A stretch of 64,000 nucleotides of DNA from Pseudolabrys sp. Root1462. Lineage in GTDB: Bacteria > Pseudomonadota > Alphaproteobacteria > Rhizobiales > Xanthobacteraceae. The notes below the pieces were generated by a model that did not search any database, was not told the DNA's origin, and was given only the letters and a program-made list of their open reading frames with translations. The stretch covers positions 706,045 through 770,044 of the forward strand of contig NZ_LMFS01000001.1 of the NCBI RefSeq assembly GCF_001426945.1, read 5' to 3'. Of this stretch, positions 1-10,264 are shown piece by piece. The translations under genes were made by a program, and so were the position numbers. Numbering within the stretch: the first letter of the stretch is position 1; every line of letters begins with the position of its first letter.

Positions 1-8
1 CCGCTGAC

Positions 9-2402
9 GTGGCTTGGCGCGTCGTCCCGGCCGAAGGAAGCCTGACACGCGGGCAGACTTCTCCGGTCGGCCGTCTCGCGCCGATTGGTTTGGCGATTGT
101 TCTCGTCTTGTTGCTCGCCTTTGCCCTGCTGTCCGCGCTTTTGACTTATCAGGTAGGTTCGGCCGCGAAACAGGCCAGCAGCCTGAGCGACATATTCAAT
201 GGTGCCCGCTACGACGTCGGCGCCGAAGAATCGCTGGAGCGCAAGTATCGGCTGGAGCCGAGTCCCGAAGTCCGCGGCCGGCACGCCACGGCTGCCTCTT
301 CATTGGTCTCGGCGCTCGGCCAAGCGCACGACCTTGGCGATGCTGCCGACCGCGCGCTGGTAGACTCGGTCCTTACTACTCACCGGCAATATTTGTCGGC
401 AATCGAGCACATGTTTGCCGCGGTTGATGCCGGCAACATCGAGCTCGCAACCAAAATCGATGGCGAAGAGGTTGATCCCTCATTCGCCGATATCGAGACC
501 CGGATTGACGGCGCTGCGAACACTCACCGCGCGCTGGCCGAGAATAATCTCAACAAGCTCGCGACTGTTCAGGCAAGCGTTCTCATTGCCACCCCGATCG
601 TGTTCATTGTCGGTCTTGGCTTGTTGGTTCTGTTTTGGCGGGCGCTGCAGGCCTACAGGAAACAGGCTATTCTCGCCATGACGAACGAAACCGCGGCCAT
701 TGCACGCCGCGAGAGGCGCTTTCGTGCCCTGGTTCACAGCTCTTCCGACGTCGTAATGATCTGCGCCGCCGATGGCATAATCACCTACGAAGGGCCGACG
801 GCCCAAAGTGCATGGGGTTATGCCGTTGGTGCGCTTCTCGACACTCCGATCGCGGAACTGGTCCATCCAGACGACCATGCCGCTTGGCGGGATTTCTTCG
901 GACAACTGTGTGGCTCGCCGGGGGCGACAAGAAGCGCGGAGCTTCGCCTCCGAAATGCCGGCGGGGTCTGGGCCGAGAGCGAAGTCACGCTGACGAATAT
1001 GTTGGCCGATCCGGCCGTGCTGGGGCTGGTCGCCACGGCCCGCGACGTTACCGAACGCAAGGCGTTCGAAACGCAGCTTACCCGACAGGCACTTTATGAT
1101 TCGCTGACGCTGCTGCCGAACCGAGTGCTGCTGCGCGACCGCATTGAGCAGACTCTTTCCCGTGCCAGTCGACTAAAAACGAAAATTGGCGTGCTCTTCC
1201 TGGATCTGGATAATTTCAAAGCCATAAATGACAGCCTGGGCCATCGAGTTGGCGATGAACTGCTTACCCAGGCCGCAACGCGCCTGCGCTCCTGCGTTCG
1301 GGAGGAGAGCACTGTGGCCCGGTTAGGGGGCGATGAGTTTGTTATTCTTCTGGAACACGTCTCAAGCGAAGTTGACGCGGTTCTTGTGGCCGAACGTGTC
1401 GAAAAGCAATTCAGTAAGCCATTCAAGCTGGCGGGCCGTGAATTCGTCGTTACGACAAGCATCGGAATCGCGCTCAGTGACGCAGGTCACGATGCCGAGA
1501 AAATAATGCGCGACGCAGACATCGCCATGTATTCGGCAAAAGGTCGCGGCAAAGCGCAACATATCGTGTTCAACGCCAGTATGCAGACCGATACCCTGGC
1601 GCGACTGGTGTTGGAGAATGACCTTCGCCATGCGATCGAGCGGCATGAACTGCGTCTGCACTATCAACCCATCGTTCGACTCGACACTGGAGAGGTCACG
1701 GAGGTCGAAGCGCTGTTGCGCTGGGAGCATCCAACCCGCGGCCTGCTCGCGCCAATGGTTTTCATTCCGCTCGCCGAGGAGACCGGCTTGATCGTCACGA
1801 TCGGCGGCTGGGTGCTGAACGAGGCCTGCCGTCAGGTGGCGGCCTGGCAGGCCGACTTTCCGCGTGATCCGCCGTTGACGGTCAGCGTCAACCTTTCGCC
1901 GCGCCAGTTCCAGCAACCCAATCTGGTCCAGCAGGTCGGGCAGACGCTACGGGAAACCGGCCTTGATGCGCGCAGCCTCAAGCTTGAGATTACCGAAGGC
2001 ACAATTATGCGCGATGTGGAGACGACCGCCGCCGCACTTTCAGGCCTTAAGGCCTTGGGAGTTCAATTGGCGGTCGATGACTTCGGCACAGGTTACTCTT
2101 CGCTGTCCTATCTCAGCCGGCTACCGCTCGATATCTTGAAGATCGATCGCTCATTCGTCAAAGGGATCGATCGCGGCGGCGAAGACACGGCCATTGTTCG
2201 TGCCATCATTTCGATGGCCAAATCGCTGCACCTGTCCGTTACCGGCGAGGGCATCGAAACCGCCGAACAGGCGGCATTGCTGCGGAAATGGGCCTGCGAT
2301 CTCGGACAGGGCTTCTATTATTCACGACCACTCGAGGCGGCAAGTCTCGAAGCTTTGCTGGGAAAAATCGTTCTGCCGCGCGACCAGGAAGAAGTCGCAT
2401 AA
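9..2402 (+). CDS. Membrane-bound PAS-GGDEF-EAL cyclic-di-GMP signalling protein (5' end may lie outside the window)
   Basis: This protein should make and/or break cyclic-di-GMP. In order there is a transmembrane helix (about residues 26-49), a periplasmic helical sensor region, a second helix (about 189-211), a PAS domain (about 240-350), a GGDEF domain with intact GGDEF at 440-444, and an EAL domain with EAL at 567-569. The EAL residues expected for phosphodiesterase activity are present: NLSPRQF, the ITEGT glutamate, DDFGTGYSS, the LKID lysine and GEGIE. The position five residues before GGDEF reads REES, not RxxD, so the inhibitory I-site appears lost. The first start codon in frame is a GTG at base 9, and the frame is open to the window edge, so the true start may be upstream. 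No gene is visible in the 286 bases that follow. Confidence 0.9.
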   Translation: MAWRVVPAEGSLTRGQTSPVGRLAPIGLAIVLVLLLAFALLSALLTYQVGSAAKQASSLSDIFNGARYDVGAEESLERKYRLEPSPEVRGRHATAASSLVSALGQAHDLGDAADRALVDSVLTTHRQYLSAIEHMFAAVDAGNIELATKIDGEEVDPSFADIETRIDGAANTHRALAENNLNKLATVQASVLIATPIVFIVGLGLLVLFWRALQAYRKQAILAMTNETAAIARRERRFRALVHSSSDVVMICAADGIITYEGPTAQSAWGYAVGALLDTPIAELVHPDDHAAWRDFFGQLCGSPGATRSAELRLRNAGGVWAESEVTLTNMLADPAVLGLVATARDVTERKAFETQLTRQALYDSLTLLPNRVLLRDRIEQTLSRASRLKTKIGVLFLDLDNFKAINDSLGHRVGDELLTQAATRLRSCVREESTVARLGGDEFVILLEHVSSEVDAVLVAERVEKQFSKPFKLAGREFVVTTSIGIALSDAGHDAEKIMRDADIAMYSAKGRGKAQHIVFNASMQTDTLARLVLENDLRHAIERHELRLHYQPIVRLDTGEVTEVEALLRWEHPTRGLLAPMVFIPLAEETGLIVTIGGWVLNEACRQVAAWQADFPRDPPLTVSVNLSPRQFQQPNLVQQVGQTLRETGLDARSLKLEITEGTIMRDVETTAAALSGLKALGVQLAVDDFGTGYSSLSYLSRLPLDILKIDRSFVKGIDRGGEDTAIVRAIISMAKSLHLSVTGEGIETAEQAALLRKWACDLGQGFYYSRPLEAASLEALLGKIVLPRDQEEVA

Positions 2403-2688
2403 CTATCGCCGGCAGTTCGGGATGCGATGCTCCGGCGCGACCGATCATTTACAATGCTGGCAGCGGACGTCGTCGATGAATTGACGTGCGGTCGCGTCAT
2501 CCTGCCACCAGGAAATATTGCGATAATTTAATGTTCGGCCGCGTAAATGCGGCGAAGCCGTCTCCCAATTTCGTCAAATTTATGCGAGAGACGAGCATCG
2601 TTGCCACGGCGTTCGTCGTGGCTTTCACATGGGGGCGACGTCATCGAGTGCACGGCCTTGTTAAGGCCGGGCTCTGGGATCGCTCGCC

Positions 2689-3849
2689 ATGAATTACCGA
2701 TTGCTTGCCATCGCTGCGGCGCTGTGCACCTTCGCCGCGCCTGCACTTGCCGCCGACACCCATGACGTCAAGGGTCTCTATCTGCTGAGCGACTATCCGG
2801 CTGTCACGGTACAGCCGGGCGCGACGTCTACCATCAATATCAAGGTGCATAATTACGATATGGCGCCGGAGCGTTTGGCGCTGTCCGTCAACGGCGTGCC
2901 GAAGGGCTGGACCGCGACGCTGCTCGGCGGCGGTCAGCCGATCGCCGCGGCAATGCCGGCGGCGGACGACACGACTTCGATCGATCTCAGGCTCGACGTG
3001 CCGAAGGACGCGCAGATCGGCACGCAGACGATTACAGTGAACGCCGACGGTCCGACCTCGCATATCGCGCTGCCGGTCGCGGTGTCGCTCGCTAAGGAAT
3101 TGCCGGCCAAACTGTCGCTGTCGTCGCAACTGCCGGAGTTGCGCGGCAATGCGCATTCGAGCTTCGAATATACCTTCACAATCAAGAACGACAGCGGCAA
3201 GAAGCTGCTGGTCAGCCTCGCGGCACAGGCGCCAAACAATTTCGACACCTCGTTCACCGAAGCCTATGGCACGCAGCAACTGACTGCGATCCCGGTCGAT
3301 GCCGGCAAGACCAAGGACGTCAAACTCAAGGTCACGCCGCCCGACACCGTCGATGCCGGGCATTATCCGGTCAAAGTGAGTGTTGTCGCCGACGACGCCA
3401 AGGCGGCTTCCGAGGTCGCGCTCGACATCACCGGCCAGCCGAAGCTCTCGCTGTCCGGACGCGACGGCCTGCTCAGCGCCACCGCGACGGCCGGCAAGGA
3501 AGCGTCGATCCCGGTCGTGATCAGCAACACCGGCACGGCGCCGGCGGAAAACGTCAAGCTGTCCGGCAATGCGCCGAGCGGCTGGAAGGTGAGCTTCGAG
3601 CCGAAAAGCATCGAGCGCATCGCACCGAACCAGCATGCGCAGGTGCAGGCGCTGATCACGCCGCCGGCCAAGGCGATCGCCGGCGACTATGCTGCGGTGC
3701 TCAACGCCTCCGCCCATAGCGAGACCGGCAGCGCCAATTTCCGCGTCGCCGTTACCACCTCGACGATGTGGGGCATCGCCGGGGCCGGCCTGATCGGTGC
3801 AGCACTGCTGATCATGGTTGGCGCGGTTGCTCGTTTCGGACGACGCTAA
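2689..3849 (+). CDS. NEW3-domain (COG1470-like) membrane-anchored exported protein
   Basis: The 386-residue protein begins with a signal peptide ending near ALAADT (about residue 22) and ends with one transmembrane helix (about 358-380) and a short RFGRR tail. It should therefore be displayed on the outer face of the inner membrane. Between these lie three or so beta-sandwich repeats rich in phrases such as GVPKGWTATL and APSGWKVSFEP, typical of the NEW3 (alpha-galactosidase-associated) fold. The stop codon overlaps the start of the next gene (TAATG), so it is translationally linked to an ABC ATPase and permease. NEW3 proteins often sit beside NosF/NosY-like ABC exporters. The substrate cannot be read from the sequence. 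The family assignment is good; the role as an accessory subunit is inferred. Confidence 0.8.
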   Translation: MNYRLLAIAAALCTFAAPALAADTHDVKGLYLLSDYPAVTVQPGATSTINIKVHNYDMAPERLALSVNGVPKGWTATLLGGGQPIAAAMPAADDTTSIDLRLDVPKDAQIGTQTITVNADGPTSHIALPVAVSLAKELPAKLSLSSQLPELRGNAHSSFEYTFTIKNDSGKKLLVSLAAQAPNNFDTSFTEAYGTQQLTAIPVDAGKTKDVKLKVTPPDTVDAGHYPVKVSVVADDAKAASEVALDITGQPKLSLSGRDGLLSATATAGKEASIPVVISNTGTAPAENVKLSGNAPSGWKVSFEPKSIERIAPNQHAQVQALITPPAKAIAGDYAAVLNASAHSETGSANFRVAVTTSTMWGIAGAGLIGAALLIMVGAVARFGRR

Positions 3850-4856
3850 TGGACGCGGTCGTCATGCCCCGCGCCGGATCGGCCGTTTCGGCCGGGCCGG
3901 CGCAGACGGTGATCGCGGTGAACGGGCTCACCAAGCGCTACGACACGACCACGGCGGTCGACGGCATCACTTTCAACGTCGATGCCGGAGAGATCTTCGG
4001 TCTGCTCGGGCCGAACGGCGCCGGCAAGACCACGACCATCCTCATGCTGCTCGGCCTGAGCGACATCAGCGCCGGCACGGCGCGCGTCTTCGGCCACGAT
4101 CCGATGCGCGAGCCGCTGCAGGTGAAACGGCTGATCGGCTATCTGCCGGACACGGTCGGCTTCTACGACAACATCAGCGCCGCCGATAACTTGCATTACA
4201 CCGCGCGGCTGATCGGCATTGCGAAGGCCGAGCGTGCCGGCAAGATCGCCGCTGCGCTTGAGCGCGTCGGCCTCAAGGATGTCGCCAACAAGAAGGTCGG
4301 CGCCTTCTCCCGCGGCATGCGGCAGCGGCTCGGACTCGCCGAGATCGTGATGAAGGAGGCGCGCATCGCTATCCTCGACGAGCCGACCAACGGGCTCGAC
4401 CCGCAGGCCAGCCTCGAACTGCTCGATCTGATCCGCTCCTTCAAGGCTCAGGGCATGACGGTGCTGCTGTCGTCGCATCTGCTCGACCGCGTGCAGAGCA
4501 TCTGCGATCGCGTGGCGCTGTTCAACGCCGGCCGTATCGCGCTGATGGGCACGGTCGGTGAGCTCGGCGCTCAGGTGCTCGGCGGCGGCTTTGCCGTCGA
4601 GGTCGAAGCCGACGGCGGCGATCATCTGGCGAGGCGTCTGGCGGCTTTGCCCGGTGTGCGCCAGGTGACCGAGCCGGCGCCCGGCCGCTTCCGCATGATC
4701 TGCGACCGCGACCTGCGCGCCGAAGCCGCCGCTGAAGTGGTGGCGGGGAAGGGGCGGCTGACGCAACTGTCGCTCGACCGGCCGAGCCTGGAGACGATCT
4801 ATACGCGCTACTTCCAGAGCCACGACAATCCCCGGGAGGTGCCGCATGCGGCGTGA
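3849..4856 (+). CDS. ABC transporter ATP-binding protein (NosF/CcmA-like)
   Basis: This is a cytoplasmic ATPase of an ABC-2-type exporter, about 335 residues. The Walker A GPNGAGKTT, signature SRGMRQRLGLAE and Walker B IAILDEPTNGLDP are complete, and the H-loop SSHLLDRV follows. The ATG at 3849 was chosen because it overlaps the stop of the upstream NEW3 gene and sits just before the conserved ABC domain; an upstream in-frame start would lie inside that gene. The C-terminal about 90 residues form the usual DUF4162-like extension. The last 11 bases overlap the start of the permease gene, indicating one transcript and coupled translation. Confidence 0.93.
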   Translation: MDAVVMPRAGSAVSAGPAQTVIAVNGLTKRYDTTTAVDGITFNVDAGEIFGLLGPNGAGKTTTILMLLGLSDISAGTARVFGHDPMREPLQVKRLIGYLPDTVGFYDNISAADNLHYTARLIGIAKAERAGKIAAALERVGLKDVANKKVGAFSRGMRQRLGLAEIVMKEARIAILDEPTNGLDPQASLELLDLIRSFKAQGMTVLLSSHLLDRVQSICDRVALFNAGRIALMGTVGELGAQVLGGGFAVEVEADGGDHLARRLAALPGVRQVTEPAPGRFRMICDRDLRAEAAAEVVAGKGRLTQLSLDRPSLETIYTRYFQSHDNPREVPHAA

Positions 4857-5784
4857 AGGTTCGGCCCTGCGCGGCCTCGGCGTCGTGACGCTCAAGGAGT
4901 TGTCCGACCACATGACCAGCGCGCGAATGCGCGTGCTGGAATGGCTGGTGGTGCTGGTGGCGCTGGCGGCGGTCTATGCCGCGATCACCCAGGTGCGCGA
5001 CGTGACGGCGGAAGATCCGTTCCTGTTCCTGCGCCTGTTCACGACGGCGCGCGAACCGTTGCCGTCGTTCACCGCCTTCCTCGGCTTTCTGGTGCCGCTG
5101 ATGGCGATCGGCCTCGGCTTCGATGCGGTGAATGGCGAGCACTCGCGCCGCACGCTGTCGCGTATCCTGTCGCAGCCGATCTATCGCGACGCGTTGCTGT
5201 TCGGCAAATTCCTCGCCGGGCTGGCGACCTTGTCGGTGAGCCTGATCGTGCTGTGGCTGATCACCATCGGCCTCGGGTTGATCATGCTCGGCGTGCCGCC
5301 GGGCGCCGAGGAGATGGCGCGCGCCTTCATCTTCCTGCTGGTGACGATCGCCTACGCCGGCGTGTGGCTGGCGCTCGCCATGCTGGCCTCGATACTGTTC
5401 CGCTCCGCGGCGACGGCAGCCTTGGTGACGCTCGGCTTCTGGCTGTTCATCACGCTGATCTGGCCGGCGCTGTCGCCGGCGATCGTCACGGCGTTCGTGC
5501 CGAGCAATGACGAAGCAACCTTGGTGATCGCCGCACAGTCGCTGGCGCGGCTGTCACCATCGACGCTGTACGGCGAGGCGGTGATGGCGATACTGCATCC
5601 GGCGACGCGAACGCTCGGTCCGGTTTACGTCAGCCAATTGGAGGGCGCGGTGATGGGTTCGCCCTTGTCGCTGTGGAGCAGCGTCATGGTGGCCTGGCCG
5701 CAGATTGTCGGCCTGATCGCCGCGAGCATCCTCCTGTTCGTCGGCGGCTATGTCGCGTTCCAGCGGCAGGAGGTGAGGGCGTAA
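4846..5784 (+). CDS. ABC-2 type transporter permease (NosY-like)
   Basis: The 312-residue integral membrane protein has about six hydrophobic segments: near residues 32-45, 82-95, 128-155, 165-185, 195-225 and 280-302. The N-terminal part resembles the NosY/ABC-2 permease family (VVTLKELSDHMTS, then FDAVNGEHSRRTLSRILSQPIYR). It overlaps the ATPase gene by 11 bases, so the two should form one exporter together with the NEW3 protein. There is no nosD, nosZ or other copper gene nearby, so a nitrous-oxide-reductase role is not supported. The transcript ends at a strong hairpin just downstream. Confidence 0.88.
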   Translation: MRREGSALRGLGVVTLKELSDHMTSARMRVLEWLVVLVALAAVYAAITQVRDVTAEDPFLFLRLFTTAREPLPSFTAFLGFLVPLMAIGLGFDAVNGEHSRRTLSRILSQPIYRDALLFGKFLAGLATLSVSLIVLWLITIGLGLIMLGVPPGAEEMARAFIFLLVTIAYAGVWLALAMLASILFRSAATAALVTLGFWLFITLIWPALSPAIVTAFVPSNDEATLVIAAQSLARLSPSTLYGEAVMAILHPATRTLGPVYVSQLEGAVMGSPLSLWSSVMVAWPQIVGLIAASILLFVGGYVAFQRQEVRA

Positions 5785-5808
5785 CCTTCGGCGCCGCCAT
5801 CGAAAGAG

Positions 5809-5834
5809 AACGGCCCGCGAAATCGCGGGCCGTT
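5809..5834. terminator. Bidirectional terminator hairpin between convergent genes
   Basis: A perfect 12-base inverted repeat (AACGGCCCGCGA and TCGCGGGCCGTT, two bases apart) lies between the ABC permease and the oppositely oriented hydantoinase gene. T-rich sequence follows on the plus side. It can serve both convergent transcripts. Confidence 0.8.
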
Positions 5835-5838
5835 TCGT

Positions 5839-8800
5839 TTATTTGGCCTTCCCGTATCCGCCCGCGGTCGGCGTCTGGATGATCACCGCTTCGCCGGCGT
5901 CGATGGTGGTGTCGTCGCAGCCTTTGAGCCGCTCCATCGTCCCGTCCTTGCGGCGCGCCCAGTTCTCGCCGACCTGACCGGCCTCGCCGCCGGCCAAGCC
6001 GGGTGGCGGGACGCGGCGATGGCCGGAGAGGATGGTGCATTCCATCTTCTCGAGGAAGCGGATGGTGCGGCGGATGCCGTCCCCGGCGTGATACTGGCCC
6101 TTACCGCCGGAGTTCTTGCGGATGTGGAAGTCCTCGAGCAGGACCGGATATCTGAACTCGAGAATTTCCGGATCGGTCAGCCGCGTATTGGTCATGTGCG
6201 TGTGCACGGCGTCGGTGCCGTTGAAGCCGGGGCCGGCCGGCGAGCCAGAGCAGATCGTCTCGTAGTACTGATACTTGGCGTTGCCGAAGTTGAGGTTGTT
6301 CATCGTGCCTTGCGCCGCCGACAGCGCGCCGAGCGCGAGGAACAAGGTGTTGGTCACCGCCTGTGAGACCTCGACATTGCCGGCGACGACCGCGGCCGGA
6401 TATTCCGGTGTCAGCATCGTCTGCTTCGGAATGACGATGTTGATCGGCCGCAGGCAGCCGGCATTCATCGGGATGTCGTCATCGACCATGACGCGGAACA
6501 CGTAGAGCACGGCCGCGCGCGTCACCGGCTCCGGCGCGTTGAAGTTGGTCGGCTGCTGCGCCGAGGTGCCGGTGAAATCGACGGTGGCCTCGCGCTTCTT
6601 CTTGTCCACCGTGATCTTGACCTTGATCGCGGTGCCCTGGTCCATCTCGTAGCTGTATTCGGAATCGTGCAGGCGATCGATGACGCGACGCACGCTCTCG
6701 GCGGCATTGTCCTGCACGTGCTGCATGTAGGCCTTGACCACCGGCAGCGTGAACTGCGTCACCATCTTGCGCAGTTCGGCGACGCCCTTCTCGTTGGCGG
6801 CAATCTGCGCCTTCATGTCGTTGATGTTCTGGATCGGATTGCGCGCCGGATACTTCGCGCCGGTGAGCGCCGCCATCAGCTCCTTCTCGCGGAACTTGCC
6901 GCGATCGACCAGCTTGAAGTTGTCCATGTAGACGCCTTCCTGCTCGATCGTGGTCGCGTTCGGCGACATCGAGCCAGGCGAGATGCCGCCGACATCGGCG
7001 TGATGGCCGCGCGAGGCGACCCAGAACAGGATGTTCTTCTTCTTGTCGTCGAACACCGGCGTGCAGACGGTGATATCCGGCAAATGCGTGCCGCCGTTAT
7101 AGGGCGCGTTGATGGCGTAGACGTCGCCGGGCGCGATCTTGCCCTTGTTGTCGCGGATGACGGTCTCGACCGAGCGGTCCATCGAGCCCAAATGCACCGG
7201 CATATGCGGCGCGTTGGCGACCAGCGTGCCGTCGGCTGCGAACACCGCGCAGGAGAAGTCGAGCCGCTCCTTGATGTTCACCGAATAGGCGGTGTTCTGC
7301 AGCGACACGCCCATCTGCTCGGCGATCGACATGAACAGGTTGTTGAAGACCTCGAGCATGATCGGGTCGGCATGGGTGCCGATCGCGGCGACGCGCTTCA
7401 GTTTCTTGATGCGCGCGAGCACGAGGTGGTTCTTCGCCGTCAGTTCGGCCTGCCAGCCGGGCTCGACGACAATGGTCTGGTGCGGCTCGATGATGATCGC
7501 CGCGCCCTTGACCTTGGCGCCGATCTTCAACTGGTCGCGGGTATAGACATTGGCCTGGTGCCATTCGCCTTGCGAGAAGAACCGCGTCTTCTTCGCCGGC
7601 TTCGGCAGCGCCGCCGCCGAGCGCCGCGCCGCTTTCTCGTTGAACTTGGCGCCGCCGCCGACGGCTTCGACCGAAACGGCTTCGATCACCATCTCCTTGT
7701 TGCGGTCGATGAAGCCGAAGCGCGCCTTGTGTGCCTTCTCGAACGCGCGCTGCATGGCGGGCAGGGTACCAGCCGTCACCACCAGCGCGGTGTCGGTGCC
7801 GGCGTAGCGGATATGCGCACGCACGATCAGCTTTGCCTTGGCGACGCCCTGGCCGGCGACTTCGGCCATGGCTTCCTTGCCGAGGCGCTTGGCCGTGCGC
7901 CCCAGCGCCGCGAGGCCCTTGGCGCCGAAGCCGAGTTCGATCGCCTGTTCGCGCGTGGCGCGAATGTCGGCGAGCCCCATGCCGTAGGCGGACAGTAGCG
8001 ACGAGAACGGATGGATCAGCACCTTGGTCATGCCGAGCGCATCGGCTACCAGGCAGGCGTGCTGGCCGCCGGCGCCGCCGAAACAGTTCAGGGCATAGCG
8101 GGTGACATCGTAGCCGCGCTGCACCGAGATTTTCTTGATGGCATTGGCCATGTTCTCGACAGCGATCTTGATGAAACCGTCGGCAATCTCTTCCGCGGAT
8201 TTGTCGCCGACATCCTTGGCCATGACGGCGAAGGCAGATTTCACCGCCTCGGCGTCGAGCGGCTGGTCCTGCTGTGGGCCGAAGATCTTCGGGAAGAAGT
8301 CGGGAATGAGCTTGCCGGCCATCACGTTGGCATCGGTAACGGCGAGCGGGCCGCCGCGGCGATAGCAAGCCGGGCCCGGATTCGCGCCCGCGGAATCCGG
8401 GCCGACGCGGAAGCGCGCGCCGTCGTAGTGCAGGATCGAGCCGCCGCCCGCGGCGACGGTGTGAATGAGCATCATTGGCGCGCGCATGCGCACACCGGCG
8501 ACTTCGGTCTCGAAGGTTCGCTCGTACTCACCATCGAAGTGCGACACGTCGGTCGAGGTGCCGCCCATGTCGAAGCCGATCAGGCGGTCGAAGCCGGCCT
8601 GCTTGCCGGTCTCCGCCATCGACACCACGCCCCCGGCGGGGCCGGACAGAATGGCGTCCTTGCCCTGGAACAACTCGGCCGCGGTGAGCCCGCCGGACGA
8701 CATCATGAACATCAGCCGCGCGCCTGACTCCTTTGTGTCGAGCGCGTCGGTGACGCGGGCCACATAGCGACGCAAGATCGGCGACAAATAGGCATCCACG

Positions 8801-9510
8801 ACCGTGGTGTCGCCGCGGCCGACCAGCTTGATAAGCGGCGAAACCTCATGGCTCACCGACACCTGGGCAAAGCCCATGCCGCGGGCGAGTTCGGCGACGC
8901 GCTTCTCGTGCTCCGGAAAGCGGTAGGCATGCATGAAGACGATGGCGACGGCCTCGATGCCGTCAGCCTTGGCCGCCTCCAGCGCGGTGCGCGCGCTGTC
9001 GATGTCGAGCGCCTGCTCGACGGTGCCGTCGGCGCGCACGCGCTCATCGACTTCCGCCACGCGCTCGTACAGCATGTCGGGCTTGATGATGTGGCGGGCA
9101 AAGATCTTCGGTCGTGCCTGATAGCCGATCTTGAGCGCGTCGCGGAAACCCTTGCTGATGAGCAAAAGCACGCGGTCGCCCTTGCGCTCGAGCAGGGCAT
9201 TGGTGGCGACGGTGGTGCCCATCTTCACGGCACTGACGAGCCCGGCCGGGATCGGCTCGCCAGTCCCGAGCCCGAGAAGATCGCGGATGCCTTGTACTGC
9301 CGCGTCGGCATAGGCTTCGGGATTCTCGCTCAGCAGCTTGTGTGCGGCCAAAGTGCCGTCGGGCCGCCGTCCGACGACGTCGGTGAAGGTGCCGCCGCGA
9401 TCGATCCAGAAATCCCAGGCGCCGCGGGGCGCTCGGCCTGTGCTTTGGCCCGCGCCTTGCTTTGCAACCTGTTTTTTCGCAGCCTTCTTCTTCGCCGCCT
9501 TTAAAGCCAT
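5839..9510 (-). CDS. Fused hydantoinase/5-oxoprolinase (HyuA-HyuB single polypeptide)
   Basis: The about 1223-residue enzyme joins the two subunits of ATP-dependent hydantoinase/oxoprolinase. The HyuA-type half (about residues 30-700) carries the nucleotide-binding [26 protein letters not shown] and [12 protein letters not shown] motifs. The HyuB-type half (about 720-1215) carries [12 protein letters not shown] and [11 protein letters not shown]. It probably hydrolyses a cyclic amide such as a hydantoin or 5-oxoproline using ATP, in the cytoplasm. The start at 9510 is set by a GGAGG six bases upstream. The first about 25 residues are an unusual Lys/Ala-rich tail ([13 protein letters not shown]) ahead of the catalytic fold. 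The divergent MarR gene and the TRAP transporter beyond suggest a small catabolic locus. The exact substrate is unknown. Confidence 0.9.
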   Translation of the reverse strand: MALKAAKKKAAKKQVAKQGAGQSTGRAPRGAWDFWIDRGGTFTDVVGRRPDGTLAAHKLLSENPEAYADAAVQGIRDLLGLGTGEPIPAGLVSAVKMGTTVATNALLERKGDRVLLLISKGFRDALKIGYQARPKIFARHIIKPDMLYERVAEVDERVRADGTVEQALDIDSARTALEAAKADGIEAVAIVFMHAYRFPEHEKRVAELARGMGFAQVSVSHEVSPLIKLVGRGDTTVVDAYLSPILRRYVARVTDALDTKESGARLMFMMSSGGLTAAELFQGKDAILSGPAGGVVSMAETGKQAGFDRLIGFDMGGTSTDVSHFDGEYERTFETEVAGVRMRAPMMLIHTVAAGGGSILHYDGARFRVGPDSAGANPGPACYRRGGPLAVTDANVMAGKLIPDFFPKIFGPQQDQPLDAEAVKSAFAVMAKDVGDKSAEEIADGFIKIAVENMANAIKKISVQRGYDVTRYALNCFGGAGGQHACLVADALGMTKVLIHPFSSLLSAYGMGLADIRATREQAIELGFGAKGLAALGRTAKRLGKEAMAEVAGQGVAKAKLIVRAHIRYAGTDTALVVTAGTLPAMQRAFEKAHKARFGFIDRNKEMVIEAVSVEAVGGGAKFNEKAARRSAAALPKPAKKTRFFSQGEWHQANVYTRDQLKIGAKVKGAAIIIEPHQTIVVEPGWQAELTAKNHLVLARIKKLKRVAAIGTHADPIMLEVFNNLFMSIAEQMGVSLQNTAYSVNIKERLDFSCAVFAADGTLVANAPHMPVHLGSMDRSVETVIRDNKGKIAPGDVYAINAPYNGGTHLPDITVCTPVFDDKKKNILFWVASRGHHADVGGISPGSMSPNATTIEQEGVYMDNFKLVDRGKFREKELMAALTGAKYPARNPIQNINDMKAQIAANEKGVAELRKMVTQFTLPVVKAYMQHVQDNAAESVRRVIDRLHDSEYSYEMDQGTAIKVKITVDKKKREATVDFTGTSAQQPTNFNAPEPVTRAAVLYVFRVMVDDDIPMNAGCLRPINIVIPKQTMLTPEYPAAVVAGNVEVSQAVTNTLFLALGALSAAQGTMNNLNFGNAKYQYYETICSGSPAGPGFNGTDAVHTHMTNTRLTDPEILEFRYPVLLEDFHIRKNSGGKGQYHAGDGIRRTIRFLEKMECTILSGHRRVPPPGLAGGEAGQVGENWARRKDGTMERLKGCDDTTIDAGEAVIIQTPTAGGYGKAK

Positions 9511-9556
9511 GTCGCCCTCCTTGCCTGACGCGAATAAACCAGAGCTGAAAAAAATC

Positions 9557-9592
9557 GTCAATAAATCGTTGACAATTTATCGGCGGTCGATA
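9557..9592 (+). promoter_or_regulatory. Candidate promoter/operator between the hydantoinase and MarR genes
   Basis: Two inverted repeats lie in the divergent intergenic region: GTCAA-N7-TTGAC (9557-9573) and TATCG-N5-CGATA (9578-9592). TTGACA at 9569-9574 is a perfect -35 element that overlaps the first repeat. TACGCT at 9591-9596 is a weak -10 at 16-base spacing, reading towards the MarR gene. The arrangement fits autoregulation by the MarR protein; this is inferred. Confidence 0.45.
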
Positions 9593-9621
9593 CGCTTTTC
9601 CAAATCTCGCGAGGGGCTGGG

Positions 9622-10167
9622 ATGACGAAGGCTGAGGGGTCAGCAAAGAGCGGCGCGGATTTGACGCTGGGACCGATCGTGTCGTCGGCGCATCTGGCGT
9701 CGGGCGCCTTGCCGGTACTGTCCGAGCTCGAATTCGGATTGATCCTGCTCGACCACGCATTTGAGCGGTGGATGGTGCGTTGCATGGCCGCCGCCGGCGT
9801 GCCCGACCTGTCGCCACTCGATGTGCTCGTCCTGCACACCATCGCGCATCGCGCCCGCGCCAAGCGCGTCGCCGACATTTGCCTCGTCCTCAATATCGAG
9901 GATACGCATCTCGTGACCTATTCGCTGAAGAAGCTCGACGGGTACAAACTTCTGGTGAGCGGCAAGAAGGGGAGCGAGAAAACCGTCAGTCTTACGGCCA
10001 GGGGTGAGGAGATGGTTCGCCGCTATCGCAAGGTCCGCGAGGCCTTGCTGGTCCAATCGGTGAAAAGCGCCGGTATGGACGAGAAGCGGCTGTCCGAAAT
10101 CGCTGCGCTGATGCGGGCGCTGTCGGGTCATTACGACCAGGCGGCGCGCGCCGCTGCGAGCCTATGA
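9622..10167 (+). CDS. MarR-type winged-helix transcriptional regulator
   Basis: The 181-residue protein has a central winged-helix DNA-binding region (about 75-140: VADICLVLNIEDTHLVTYSL, then the wing around SGKKGSEKTVSLTARGEE) flanked by helices, as in MarR proteins. The ATG follows GAGGGG at normal spacing. It is transcribed divergently from the hydantoinase gene and lies just upstream of the TRAP operon on the same strand. It is therefore the likely local regulator of both. Its ligand is unknown. Confidence 0.8.
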   Translation: MTKAEGSAKSGADLTLGPIVSSAHLASGALPVLSELEFGLILLDHAFERWMVRCMAAAGVPDLSPLDVLVLHTIAHRARAKRVADICLVLNIEDTHLVTYSLKKLDGYKLLVSGKKGSEKTVSLTARGEEMVRRYRKVREALLVQSVKSAGMDEKRLSEIAALMRALSGHYDQAARAAASL

Positions 10168-10264
10168 GAATCAAGCGAATGATGAATCAAAACTCTAAAC
10201 CGGATGCCGCCTGCGCGAATTGCGCCGGAACCGCACCTGCGGCCATCAGCAAAATGGAGATCGC

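Noticed and set aside
2486..2765. Short plus-strand frames before the NEW3 gene
   Set aside because: No ribosome-binding sites or family features; the stretch reads as ordinary intergenic DNA.
6667..8727. Long plus-strand frames within the hydantoinase region
   Set aside because: They are antisense to the well-supported hydantoinase gene and have shadow composition.
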